In this document: in pieces, positions 36,505 through 48,858 of the stretch
Layout of the letters: each line of letters opens with the position of its first letter
Numbering within the stretch: position 1 is the stretch's first letter
NCBI GenBank assembly: GCA_021397835.1
Contig: JAJFZO010000889.1
Coordinates: 2,046,001 to 2,110,000 of the forward strand
DNA: 64,000 bases
Direction of reading: 5' to 3'
From: Moringa oleifera
Lineage: Eukaryota > Streptophyta > Magnoliopsida > Brassicales > Moringaceae
Notes under the pieces: model-generated
The model's database searches: none
Told to the model about the DNA's origin: nothing
What the model saw: only the letters and a program-made list of their open reading frames with translations
Program-made: the position numbers and the translations under genes

Positions 36505-36990
36505 TTAAAATTTAAGATTAATTATATAAAAAAATTTATATTTTATTTATGATTTCAAATTAAAGATTTATGAAGTAAATTTTATTTATTTTGAGATTTA
36601 TATTTTTATTAAAATTTTAATGTGGTACAATTTTTATTAATATTACCGATATTATACATGCATAAGATGTACATGTGATTTTTACTAATGTAATTATCAC
36701 AATATTTTTTTAAAATATTTTTAAAATAAACAAAATATTTTATATTTTTATTTTTTAATATTTATGTTTTACATATTTTGATCAAGTTTGACATGAAAAA
36801 AATATTTTATTTATTTTAATAGTGTACATGTATAAAATTATTAATATTAATAAAAATTATAAATCAAATTTTTATTTTAAAAAATTAATAAAAATATAAA
36901 TCTCAAATAGATATAATTTTTTTACAAGCTTTTAATTCGAAATGATGAACAAAATTAATGACCCTTTAATATAGTTAATCTTAAAATTTG
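36505..36990. repeat. Foldback (long inverted-repeat) element
   Basis: The left arm (about 36505-36690) and right arm (about 36808-36990) are reverse complements over most of their length. Examples: left 'aaaatttaagattaatta' pairs with right 'agttaatcttaaaattt', left 'gagatttatatttttatta' with right 'taataaaaatataaatctc', and left 'caatttttattaatatta' with right 'taatattaataaaaatta'. The arms are about 180 bases with a loop of about 120 bases. No coding content. It resembles a MITE or foldback transposon. Confidence 0.75.
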
Positions 36991-39900
36991 ATGTTATTTG
37001 TTATCTCTTAAGTAAATTAAATAGTTTTGAGATCATTTAATTAAGAGATAATAGAACTTAGCTAGTACATAAAGATTTATACATGCAAAAGCTTATATTT
37101 CTATATATTTTTCAACTCTCCATAAATAGATTTGCTATGCTTTTTATATAATCAATATATAAATACTTCTACCAAACACCTCTCTCTTTTTCTTTTTTTT
37201 ATTTACATACAATATCTTTAAGAAAATACTTTGGATTATAACACTTCATTAAAAATAGAAATTAAAATGATTAAAACCTAAATTAAAAAAAAAGTTGGTA
37301 TCTCATTCTAAATTAATTTGATTATTCATCTTAAATAGAATATTAAATTTTAAAAATACTTTTTTAATTTTAATTATTAATATAATCTCCCATGAAAAAG
37401 CTGAGATTTGATTAGAAAATATAGATCAAGGTACCGATGGCTTGGCCCCCACAAGTTGTTAAAGTTTCGATAGTCACGAGGAATCAATCATGAGCATAAA
37501 ACTTTGGAAACATTAACATTATTAGTATCTTGAATGATTTTAATACTAATCTCCTAACTACTTATTTTCCATAATTTGCATTCCATCATCCATTAAAAAA
37601 GCGTAAACTCCACTTTACTCCATCCAAAATTGAGATCATTTTTATATTTCTTAACCCATATTAAATGCTCTTATAAAAATACCATGGTAATTGGTAATTT
37701 TTCAAAATATTTATATTGTTTAACTTAAATTAATAGGGCAAGTCTTAGATAATCTTGGAACAAGAAAGATATTATTCTTTTGTTAAGAAAAGAAATAATA
37801 AATAAGTTATTCTAGATTATGTTTTCCTAATCTTGTTTTAGATAACATATTCCTTTTATACTATCTTGTTGAACATTGTGTCTATATATGTTGATTCAGA
37901 TCCTAACAGTTTGTGCCAAACAGACCAAATCTTTGGATTTGACAATAAATCTTCGGACCGACCATTTCTAATCGATTTTATAACTATACCAATTATTTAA
38001 TTAAGCTCGAGTGGGCCAATTAAATCGATTGTTTTTCAATAAGTCAATCCTTAATTCCATCCGATTGGTGAGAATTTTGAAACTCAGGCACATTGCCCAC
38101 TAGGGGCTTTTGTTAATTTAGAGTAAGGGAGGATTCCACTAGAAAAGGTTCTTGGAGAGAATGGTGCACAAGTTGCATATATAGTTAATATATAATTATG
38201 GCCTCTATCAAAAGTTTGAAAGGATAAGTTGGTAAATTACTGGTCAAAGATGGGAGAAATGGTAGGAAAAATGGGTGGTTAATAAGTTAAGATAGAGTCA
38301 AAGGAGTCAAGGCAAGCATGCATCATGTTTCTAAACCTGTCAGTGGATTGGTCAACAGACATGAGCCAATTATTTTTCAAAATATTTTTAAATAAATATT
38401 ATTTTAAAATTTAATTTTTTATCAGATATTTATTTTAAAAATATATTCAAATAAATTTTTAATATCTAAATGAAATTAAATAAAATTTAATATTTTAATT
38501 TTATTTGAATTAAATTAAATTTTATTTAAAATAATTAAATATTAAAAAATTAAATTAAAAATACTTTACAATAAATTTTAATAGGTAAATTTTTATATGT
38601 ATAATAAATATTTAAGGTATCATTGTAAAAAATTTTAATTTTTTTAAGTATTAAAAATATTTTTTAAATATTATTAAAAATTTATAAAATTTATAAAATA
38701 GTTAGTTAATTAAAATTTTTTTAAAGTGATAAAATTAAAATAAAGTGTAAAATTTATTTGAGTAGTTTTTAATAATTTTAATAATAAAAAATTATTAATT
38801 TTTTATAATTACTTCAAGGTTTAGTTTTAGTAAATTAATAAATTAAAATTTATTTGAATACAATGTGAAAATTAGAATTTGATAAGAAAGAAATTGTAAA
38901 ACTTAAGATTTTAAATAATATTTATCTAATATCTTTTTATTAAATTTTTATTAAATTTTTTATATAAACAGTTAAAAATATTTTATAATTTATAATAATA
39001 ATATATTTTATAATTATTTGTTCTATTAAATTATTATGTATTATTATTTTTTAGAAAAATTCAACATAATTCATATTAATAACAAATTCTAATTCTTTAT
39101 GATTTAATGAATAATATTAATACAATATTATAATTTTATTTTATTTTTAATAGAAAAATGACACATAATTTATTAACAGAAAAAAAAAGAGGTATAATAA
39201 CTGGGGCATTCCTTCAAATTAATATGTGACAAACTTAATCAGTAGCCTTTATCGAAGTGAAAGGTAAAAAGCTGAGTTTGTCAACTTTACAATTTAATGA
39301 TAACAAAGGGTACATTAATAAAGCATTGTGACTTGACATAAATTCCAATTTGTGTGCTTAATATTCAAACTGTGACCAAATGGACCGACCTGCATTAATG
39401 TGGCCTAATAAAACAATTGATTCAATGCTACGACTTATCAATGTTTCTGGAACCATAAAGTTAGCCATGGTACGAAAATCATGTTTTTAAATCTTATATC
39501 ATTTTGTGAGAAATTATACAATTAAATGACATGAATTTATTATAAAAATAAATTTAAACTTATCATAATTTCTAAACTTGTCTTAAAATTATGGAACATA
39601 ATTAAAAACAAATTATAGTAACTAAATCTTGAAATCAAACAATATATAAAATATTTTTATAAATTAAGATAATGTAATATTTATATTTATTGAAATAAAA
39701 TAAGACATCAATAATTATAATAAAATTTTAAATAATCATATATTATGTTATAGTCTTTTTTTTTTCTCATAGACTTTTAAATTAATAACTAAATATTTGC
39801 ATAATACAAATACAATATCATTACTATCATAAGGTTATCACCGAAAACCAACACTGTCACTCATAACTCATCATATTTTCTTCGGAATCAATTTTGTTAC

Positions 39901-40468
39901 ACCTGACCAGCCCCACGGGTCGGTATGCATGCCCCCATTATTACAATTTTTTTTACTATTTTTGTTGATCACAATAATAGCAATCCAAATAACTTCAGAA
40001 CAATTTTTATAATCATTTGTTAATTTTCAAGAAAACAAGTTATCACATTAACAGTGATAGTTTTTTTTTTTTTTTTAAATATGTGATGTTTTGAATGTCA
40101 TCTATTTCAATATTTATTATATAGTAAAATTTATTATGAATTTAAAAAACTAATTAAATAAATGAAATTAAATTTTTATATATTATTTTTTAATAAAATA
40201 ATTCTTAGGTCAGAGTTTTCACTGCTTAGGATCTGTTTCCATCCATACCCACCGAAGTTTTTGCCTGTAGAGCCAATTTACACTGCCAAGTGTAAGCCTT
40301 TGATATGGGCCTGTGATCACTTTCTTGCATGAAAATTGTCAACTCGGCTTCTTTTTCAGGTTTAACGGTGATTGACCTCAATTGAACGTCTCTATTCTCT
40401 CTTTCCTGCGAGGAAATGATCCTAGGCCCATGGGCGGAGGCGTATCAGTCGGTCGTTAGAGAACTGCC
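36991..40468. other. AT-rich intergenic region upstream of the PPR gene
   Basis: No gene is visible. The stretch 38380-39010 belongs to the dispersed A/T-rich family. The last 200 bases are less AT-rich and hold the PPR gene's leader, with no in-frame ATG near the chosen start. Confidence 0.55.
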
Positions 40469-42814
40469 ATGCGTACTCTCAAACGCATAAAAAGCTTGAA
40501 ACTCGGTTTTCCCTCTCGACACATCTACTCCTATTCAACTTCCAACCACATTGACTGTCACCTGGATTCCTTCTTCGCCTACCTAAAGACGCCGACCACA
40601 ACAACTCTTGAATCTCTTCTTAAATTCCATGCTCTCATTATTGCCAGTGGCAACTCAAATAACATCTTCATAGCATCAAAGCTCATCTCTCTCTACGCCT
40701 CTTTCGAAAAACCCCATTTCTCTGACCAAGTGTTTGTTTCAGTTCACACAAAAGACGCTTTTCTTTGGAATTCTATCATCAAATCCCACTTTTCCAATGG
40801 AAACTACACAAAAGCCTTTGATTTCTATCTCGCAATGCGATTCTCTAATATCTTGCCTAATCATTTCACAATTCCAATGGTTGCCTCTGCCTGTGCAGAA
40901 CTTCTGTGGGCAGATTGTGGGAGGTACCTTCATGGCTTGGCTCTGAAATGTGGCCTTTTTGCCGACAATTCTGCAATTGGGTCCTCGTTTCTGTACATGT
41001 ATGCAAAGTGCGGGTACCTGGAAGATGCATCTCTTGTGTTTGATGAAATATCGATGAGAGATGTGGTTGCCTGGACTGCCCTTGTAATTGGATATGTGCA
41101 GAACGGTGAGAGTGACAAAGCTTTAGAGTGTCTATGCCAGATGAATCGGGTCGGTGGGGATGGTGAGAGGCCAAATTTTAGGACTCTGGAAGGCGGATTT
41201 CATGCTTGTAGGAATTTGGGTGCTTTGATAGCTGGGAGGTGTTTGCATGGTTTAGTGTTGAAAAACGGACTCGGACATTTTCAAATTGTTCAATCTTCTC
41301 TTTTGTCCATGTATTCCAAATGTGGGAACCTGGGGGAGGCAAATCTTTCGTTTTGCGAAGTAGTTGATAAAGATCTTTTATCATGGACATCCATCATTGG
41401 TTCATATGCAAGATTTGGGTGCATCAATGAATGTTTAAATATGTTCACGGAAATGCAGGCTGGTGAAATAATTCCTGATGGAATTGTTATGAGTTGCATG
41501 CTGTCAGGCTTTGGCAATGCCACAAAAGTCCGGGAAGGAAAGGCATTCCACGGATTAATCACAAGGCGAAATTATATTTTAGATCAGATAGTTCATAATG
41601 CATTATTGTCCATGTACTGCAATTTTGGACTTTTATCGAGTTCAGAGAAGCTTTTTGACAGAATACATGAAGGTAACAAAGACGCTTGGAACACAATGGT
41701 TATTGGCTATGGTAAGATAGGACTTGAAGAAAAGTGTATAGGATTCTTCAGACAGATGCGCCATCTTGGCATTGAGACTGACTCTAATTGCTTGGTCTCT
41801 GTGATCTCTTCATGTTCACATTTGGGAGCATACTGCCTGGGCCTGTCAATTCATTGCTACATTGTCAAAAGTTACATGGATGACAATCTGTCAGTTTCCA
41901 ATTCGCTCATAGATATGTATGGGAAGTATGGTGACTTGACAAAGGCAGAGAGAATGTTTCGTAATACAAAGAGAGATATTATCACATGGAACACGCTGAT
42001 CTCATCTTATGCCCACCATGGGCATTCTGCCGAGGCTATTGCCTTGTTTGATAAAATGCTTTTAGAAAACTTGAAGCCCAACTTAGCAACATTATTAACA
42101 GTACTTTCTGCTTGTTCCCATCTTGCTTCTCTGGAGATAGGAGAAAAGGTTCATCAGTACATTGAGGAAGTAGGGTATGAGCTAAGTCTACCTCTTGCTA
42201 CTGCATTAATTGACATGTATGCAAAGTGTGGACAACTTGCGCAATCAAGGAAATTGTTTGACTCGATGAAGGAAAAGGATGTTATTTGTTGGAATGTCAT
42301 GATCTCGGGATATGGGATGCATGGAGATGCAGAAAAAGCGATTGATGTCTTCCATCAGATGGGGGACTCTGATGTTGAACCAAATGAACTGACCTTTCTT
42401 GCTCTTCTCTCAGCTTGTGCTCATGCTGGGCTTGTCGAAGAAGGCAAGTATCTGTTTCATAGAATGCAATGTAATTTTCTGAAACCCCATTTGAAGCATT
42501 ATGCTTGTATGGTGGATCTTCTGGCCAGATCAGGTAACCTGCAGGATGCTGAAGCATTGGTTCTATCCATGCCTATCTCTCCTGATGGGGGTATCTGGGG
42601 AACTATATTAAGTTCTTGTAAAATCCATAATGAAACTGAGATGGGTGTAAGGATGGCAAAACGTGCAATTCAATCTGATCCTGAAAATGATGGTTACTAC
42701 ATAATGCTTGCCAACATGTATAGCTCTATTGGTAGGTGGCAGGAGGCAGAGGCCGCAAGAGAAATGATGAAGGAAAGGGGCATGGGGAAGAAAGCTGGGT
42801 GGAGTGCATTATAA
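40469..42814 (+). CDS. Pentatricopeptide repeat protein, E class (At4g39952-like)
   Basis: An intronless 781-aa PPR protein. Such proteins bind single-stranded organelle RNA, often to guide C-to-U editing. The Arg/Ser/Lys-rich start (MRTLKRIKSLKLGFPSRHIY) fits a mitochondrial or plastid transit peptide. From about residue 50 to 690 there is an unbroken run of P, L and S type repeats with motifs such as LISLYASF, MYAKCG, WNSIIKSHF and WTALVIGYVQNG. The C-terminus (GYYIMLANMYSSIGRWQEAE to KKAGWSAL) is an E motif, and the protein stops there with no DYW domain. If it takes part in editing it would need a DYW partner in trans. The closest relative I recall is Arabidopsis At4g39952 (about 775 aa). 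The target RNA cannot be read from this. The gene is intact. Confidence 0.96.
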   Translation: MRTLKRIKSLKLGFPSRHIYSYSTSNHIDCHLDSFFAYLKTPTTTTLESLLKFHALIIASGNSNNIFIASKLISLYASFEKPHFSDQVFVSVHTKDAFLWNSIIKSHFSNGNYTKAFDFYLAMRFSNILPNHFTIPMVASACAELLWADCGRYLHGLALKCGLFADNSAIGSSFLYMYAKCGYLEDASLVFDEISMRDVVAWTALVIGYVQNGESDKALECLCQMNRVGGDGERPNFRTLEGGFHACRNLGALIAGRCLHGLVLKNGLGHFQIVQSSLLSMYSKCGNLGEANLSFCEVVDKDLLSWTSIIGSYARFGCINECLNMFTEMQAGEIIPDGIVMSCMLSGFGNATKVREGKAFHGLITRRNYILDQIVHNALLSMYCNFGLLSSSEKLFDRIHEGNKDAWNTMVIGYGKIGLEEKCIGFFRQMRHLGIETDSNCLVSVISSCSHLGAYCLGLSIHCYIVKSYMDDNLSVSNSLIDMYGKYGDLTKAERMFRNTKRDIITWNTLISSYAHHGHSAEAIALFDKMLLENLKPNLATLLTVLSACSHLASLEIGEKVHQYIEEVGYELSLPLATALIDMYAKCGQLAQSRKLFDSMKEKDVICWNVMISGYGMHGDAEKAIDVFHQMGDSDVEPNELTFLALLSACAHAGLVEEGKYLFHRMQCNFLKPHLKHYACMVDLLARSGNLQDAEALVLSMPISPDGGIWGTILSSCKIHNETEMGVRMAKRAIQSDPENDGYYIMLANMYSSIGRWQEAEAAREMMKERGMGKKAGWSAL

Positions 42815-45583
42815 TATGAAGTAAATTGTTACTCATTCTTATTTCTGATCTGTCTTTCCTCCTTGAAAATCATGACATCAAATCTGATGTTCAGTTGCAC
42901 TTTGAGTATGTTTCATCATCGGCATGTCCCAGCCCTTCTAATCTTATTGCAGCATTTAATGCAGCTCCAGCTTGTCTATGCATTATGTCAAAATTGTTGT
43001 CTCTCTTTCTCCTGTCAGAGTATTGCATGAGACATAATTCAAGCAACACTTTCACACTGAAGCATGGTTTTAAAGAACACACTTTCTCTCCTTTTCCTTC
43101 AACTGTATCCCAAACTTCCATAGGTTTGTACAGTGCATGATTGGTTGTTACTAGAAAAGAGCCCATGGCATATGATTTTGCCCTGTCCTCACGCATGCTG
43201 GTTCCCATAACTAGAAACTTGGTAAGGCCTTTAGATGCCTAATTTGGATTAGTCCGCCTTGAGTGATTAAGGTGAACGACCTGTATCAAAATTTTTTACT
43301 CAAATTTTTTCCTGTTAACAGATTTGCTTGAGAAGAATTTGATATAATTGGCGACCGATATCATCAACCAGTTCTTAGACTTCTAAAGTCTCCAGTATAG
43401 ATGTTAAGTTTTTGAGCTGAATGTGCATAGATCTAGCGCGTTGGCTCTCTATTCCAGATGATTGAGAGAAACTGAAACAGTGTACTTTGTCCTGGAGGCT
43501 GGAGGGGCTTTTGTTGAGACTTAACGCATCTGCACTCCCTTGTCCTGGGTGATGTGCTTCTACCTTCACAAAATTGGTGTATTGGTAGGAAGACTTGGAA
43601 TTGCTATCCGTTTCTAATGAAGCTATTGTTCTGTGACTTGCACATGATGAAACAGTGGACTGCTGCACTGGCAATCAAACCATACAAAGCAAATGGTGTG
43701 TTATCCATGAGTTGATTCTTAGCAGGATGCTTAATCAGAGATCACAGTATCAAATGTCTGTCAATTGATCTGTTAATTTTACTTCCGTGATTTTCAGGTA
43801 CAACCCAACCAAGCATGGGCGTGGATTGCTCTTTGTGGTCTTCCCGACAAGTTTTTCCAAAGGTCAGGCATTCCCTTCTGTTCCCTCTGTGCTCAGACAA
43901 TATACTGCACTTCAACAAAAGCTGCTTTGAGAATTGTTGCATAATGAAATTGAGACTTCTATCTATACATTTTGCTTGTTGCAAATTTTCATGGAACAAT
44001 GAAGAGAAAAGTGTTAAACAGTGGAACTTGCTCCATCTTGGTATCAATTGGTAGATAACTTTCTCTGGAAACAAACAACTTTTGGTCAACAAGCTTCATC
44101 CTCATTCTTAAAGTGTACTTTGCTAAACATGCCCACACTCTTAATTCTTAATATTGCCTGCCTCAAAGTTTTCGGACGTAAATATCCTCATGCCTTTAGT
44201 TTATTCAAATGATAATGAAGGGATAGATTGGTAACTTTTTCTGTCTCCTCTTTCTCCCTATTAATATCCAAGTCACTAATTGATATCAAACTTGACAAGG
44301 AACATGAAAAATCATAAATAAGCGAACTGTTCAGTCTTAGGATATCACTGGGTTAATTTAAATGATAATAATAATTATTATTATTAATAAAAAAATTAGA
44401 GCATAATTTTCAGTGAGAATTCAATAAGAAAGGTATGGTGGGTTTACAAAAAGGAGAAAAGGGCAATTGAACTGAAGTTACTAACTCAGCTCTCTATTAC
44501 TGTTTTACCATATAAGTTAGGCAAAATCAAAATGTCTTTTAATAATAAAATATGAATATTTTTATAATAAAATATGAATTTTTCGTGATTTGAAGTGGTT
44601 GAATTCAAAATACAACTTGAATATAAAAAAATTAAAATTAACAAAACATTAAAGAAAAAATTGAGAGGGGTTGGATAGCCCAAATGACTTGTCATTTGAA
44701 GCTGACTTCATTGTCTCTCGAAAGGGCCACGCATGATCATGTCTTCTCCATCAACAGACAAAAAGCCGCTTTCATCAATCAAATTATAATATTATCAATT
44801 TTCCAAAATTAAACTGAGAAAAGAAAATTGCAGACACATACGTGGGCCCACCCTGTGGGTCCCTTTTCTGTACTGTTTGATTCCCATTGGCCTCACTCCA
44901 AACTACTCTTTCCCCAATATTATGTTAGGCAATTTTCAAAGGCGATAATAATGTTTAAAACTACAATAAAATTGAATTTAGGATCTAGAAATATTTTTGG
45001 CCGCCACCGGATAGCAACGACTTTTTTCACATGCGAAGAGGAGCTAAAGGCATAAATAAATAAATAAAAAGCAATACAAAAGAGAGAAAAAAAAAAGAAA
45101 AATTGTACTTATGAAATATTTTTATTGACCCACGTCATCAGATTGCATTTTGTTTAGATCATTGGATTCCTATCAACCTAAGGTCCACGTTTATTTATTT
45201 ATTTATTTTTGGTAAAGACGTCTTCTCTTTTGCTTCCCCATTGTTATTAACTTCGTATCCAAATTCTAAAACTTTCTATTCTCTGCACACCATTTTTTAC
45301 TGAACTTTGATCACAGTATCACCCACGACATTCCTTACTTGTTGTGGACTCTATTACTTTTAGTTTCCTTGCCAGGAATCCAATCTCCACCAGGAAACAC
45401 ATAGAAGTCCCTGTTTTTGTCTTGTGGAACTGTTAAACCTTTTCTTGGTGATCGAAGAACATCTTAAACTTGATCACTCAGTTTCTCACTCTTCCATTCC
45501 AGTTGCGCTCCTGAAACAGAACGTCTTCGAGTAGTTTTCTTGAAAGAAGAACCAGAGAAAATAAAAAGTAGTAGCAAAGGAAG
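42815..45583. other. Region between the PPR and alpha/beta-hydrolase genes
   Basis: No second gene is recognised on either strand. ORFs of about 70-116 codons show no family pattern. The left 1.4 kb is less AT-rich and may hold a long or spliced 3' UTR of the PPR gene. The right end (about 45470-45583) is the likely leader of the hydrolase gene. An ATTT repeat lies at 45192-45210. Confidence 0.45.
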
Positions 45584-47645
45584 ATGGCAACGTGTTTTAG
45601 CTACACGGCGTCGCGGGACAGGTGCTACCGGTACAGATTCTCTCATGCGGGCCTCAGATCGTCGACGGCGGACCTTGGGGATGGCACGATCATGCACTGC
45701 TGGGTCCCAAAAGTGCATAGGGAGAGCAAGCCCACGGTGGTCCTGATCCACGGCATCGGTGCCAACGCAATGTGGCAGTGGGGAGACTTCATATCTCCCT
45801 TATTGTCCCGCTTCAACGTCTACGTTCCCGATCTGCTCTTCTTTGGGGACTCCTACACGGCTCGGCCAGACCGGTCTGAGGCCTTTCAGGCCAGGTGCGT
45901 GATGGGCCTGATGGAGGCCCACGGTGTACGCCAGATGAGCGTGGCCGGAATCAGTTACGGCGGTTTCGTGGGTTACAGCATGGCGGCGCAGTTTAAGGAG
46001 AGAGTGGAAAAGGTCGTGCTGTGCTGCGCCGGCGTGTGTTTGGAGGAGAAGGACATGGACCAAGGGTTGTTTAAGGTGAAGAGCGTGGAAGATGCCGCCA
46101 GTATTCTGTTCCCGCAAACGCCGGCCAAGCTGAGACAGCTTTTGCAGCTTGCCTTCTACAAGCCGCCCAAAGCGGTTCCCTCTTGTTTTTATAATGATTA
46201 TATTCATGTGTGTCTTCTCTCTCTCTCTCTCTCTCTCTCTGGTTATGATAGCTGTTTGCTGCTTTCTGTTTTTAAATAGAAGCTTTTGCTACTTAAGAAC
46301 TTCCCTAATGATTAATTTTCTCTGGGTACATAAGCTCATTGTTTGGTGATAATTTTGCGAGCATTTACAAGGTTTGGCTTAGAATAAAAATGTAGAAAAT
46401 GCCCCTTCGTCTTCCATCAATTGCTGTGGAAGTGTCCAGCTTCAACAGGGGACGAGACAAAAGCCCTTCCCTTGTGTACCATTGAATTCCAAATCTATGT
46501 TCATGCTCTTGATTATATCAATGGAGGCTGCTCCTATCATGATTTTGTTCAGAAATTTATGCTACTCTGTTTTTATGTGTATTATCTTTGATCAATAGTT
46601 GTTTTACTCTGTTAGAAACTTGATATTGCTTATTATGATTTAAAGCGTCTATTGAATTAAGAAGGCTTCACTTAGTTCCAGAATTAGGTGTTATAGAATG
46701 CTGTTAGTATACATCAGATCAGTTTATGCTAAACGGCAAGAAAAGTTGTGACTCCTGGGTAACAGACCATGGCTATTTTAGTTCTAACTTTCCCTTGATT
46801 TTGAGTTGTTGAGTACATCCAGATAGTTTTTATCTCAGGCATGGGTGTCTTCTCAGTAGTAATTGTAAAATATTACACGACATCACCGATTTCTGATGTG
46901 ATGTCTGAAACTAATGATGTCAATTTGCCTGCACGGACAGGTAATGTGCACAGAATATATTCAAGAGAGGATGGAATTGATACAGGCATTGCACAAGGAT
47001 AGGAAATTGTCTGACCTACCAAAGATAACCCAGGTTTTTTAGTACTCTGTGTTATAATCAAGATCTTATTGAGTAGTCTCCTGTGTGCACTATTGATGTT
47101 TAATTTTTCTCTTCTTTTATCTTCCTGACCTATTTTTAAGGGCCTCATTCTCCCTGATGCAGCCAACCCTAATAATCTGGGGAGAATATGACCAGATATT
47201 TCCGCTGGAACTGGCACACAGATTGAAAAGGTAAGAAATGAGCTTCTTATTTCATTCTTTTTCTATTTGTTTTTTAGGGGGTTGGACAGACGAGCTAGGA
47301 AGATTAAATATGTGGCAACAGACTCAACCATTCTGGGCAGAGTAAAAGAACAAAAAATGAGATTTTGGGAAACTTGGGTTGTATGATCCTTCTTGATCTA
47401 AATTACTTCAGCTTCTTAGCAACCAAATTGAATTGGAGTTGGATTTGGATTTGGGTATTCTCATGATTTTCTCACTGTGTAGGCATCTTGGGGACAATGC
47501 TGAGTTAGTAGTCCTAAAGAAAGCAGGACATGCAATCAATGTTGAGAAACCTAAAGAGATGTTCAAGCATTTGAAGTCTTTCCTAGTGGATCCGCTCCCT
47601 CCACCCAAGCAAGCAAACCATACCAATGGCTGCAAGACAGACTGA
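45584..47645 (+). CDS. Alpha/beta-hydrolase-fold protein (At4g39955-like), 4 exons
   Basis: A serine-hydrolase-type enzyme of unknown substrate. Exons are 45584-46207, 46941-47033, 47163-47230 and 47483-47645, GT-AG throughout, 948 bases, 315 aa. The oxyanion-hole region is IHGIGANAMWQW (55-66). The nucleophile elbow is GISYGG with Ser124. Asp249 lies in WGEYDQIFP and His278 in KAGHAIN, so the catalytic triad is complete. The insert after strand beta-6 (residues 150-235) would form the lid. There is no signal peptide, so it is probably cytosolic. The tail after residue 300 (DPLPPPKQANHTNGCKTD) is low in complexity. Exon junctions join in frame across the conserved VMCTEY block. A TC microsatellite lies 9 bases after the first donor. 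Identification as the At4g39955 orthologue rests on fold and neighbours. Confidence 0.93.
46216..46240. repeat. (TC)n microsatellite in intron 1 of the hydrolase gene
   Basis: About 12 TC units start within 10 bases of the 5' splice site. If the intron were retained, the reading would end after a Leu-Ser repeat at about residue 231. Confidence 0.95.
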
Positions 47646-48858
47646 AAGGTATGCTGAGAAAATGAAAATTTTAGGTGTTGCAGATATCTAAGTTGAACCC
47701 ACAAATTTGTCATTCAGTGTTGTTATTGTTGTGGGTGACATAAAAAATTTGTTTTTCATGAAAGTATCATCTATCTATTTACAAGATACACAGATAAAAG
47801 CAAGAGTAAAGAGTACCACCACTGAGAAAGCTTTGTAGGTTGCAAGTGGAATGTTATTCTACAGGACCTAAACTTTTTAGTTTGATTGTTTTCTATGGCA
47901 AAAGATTAGATATTAGTGGCTGGAAAACGTCAGAAGTTGTGGTGTGTTATTGAAGAATTTTGTATTGGTTACATGTCAATATCAGTGTCTTCTAATTTGC
48001 TGAACATTCCATGTTTCCTCTTCTCTTATGCTTGCGGATTTGTTCCATTAAGTTGCTTATGTCTAAGATAACAGGCGCGGAGTGCAGATTAGGTTTTTTG
48101 GATTATATTCCTTGAAATCTAGTGTGTATTTGATATTGTCTGTATAACATGACACCTAATTTTGACATGCATCTCGGACCATGAATGAATAATATTTGGT
48201 GTTTGGTGCTTCGAATCTGCAGCAGAGATGCAGTAACCTCCAACATTTCTGAAATAGAATCTCCTGTGACCTTATATAACATCTCATTCACACCCATGGG
48301 ACTCTGTCTGCAGGAGGGTGCGATTGATACAGTTGAAATTCAGAACCACTACTCTGTTGTGTGATCATGCTCAGAAATTTGAGGTTACTGATCATTCTCA
48401 AGGGCTGCATGGCACTTTTGTTCAGTATCCTAAATTGGTCCCAGTTTTTTTGTTTTGCCAATCTGAGTGTAATTTGAAACTCGAAGTCAAGTGGCAAAAC
48501 TGGACAAAAGGAGTATTAGATCTTTGTCCAAAGCCTACATACACATGAAATCCACTTTTGAGATTCATCCTTTAATTATATTGCCATTGTGCCATAATTT
48601 GTACAGGCATATAGAAAAGATCCTCCTCCATTAGCTGGGCAATCCAAGTTCTTGCTAATTTGGCAAATCAAATGAGTACTTATTAAGAGTAATATATGTT
48701 ACAAGTTGCAACTTCAGAGAAAGGAATTAAAAAGTTGTCTCTATCTCTTTCAAGCTGCTAAATAGAACATCAGAGAGGCTAAAATGCCCAACCAAGTGTT
48801 CCCTGCAAAATCAATGAACCACAAATTAATCATTATAAAACATACACATCTAGCACAG
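47646..48858. other. Spacer between convergent genes
   Basis: The hydrolase gene (plus) and the galacturonan-binding gene (minus) converge here. The stretch should hold both 3' UTRs. ORFs of up to 76 codons have no recognisable signature. Confidence 0.5.

Noticed and set aside
40866..42557. Several minus-strand ORFs of 60-102 codons
   Set aside because: All lie antisense to the intact PPR gene and have no family pattern.
43742..44092. 116-codon minus-strand ORF downstream of the PPR gene
   Set aside because: No recognisable motif, no splice or promoter context, and low-complexity composition.
45464..46207. Minus-strand ORFs of 95 and 135 codons
   Set aside because: Antisense shadows of the alpha/beta-hydrolase first exon, favoured by its higher GC content.
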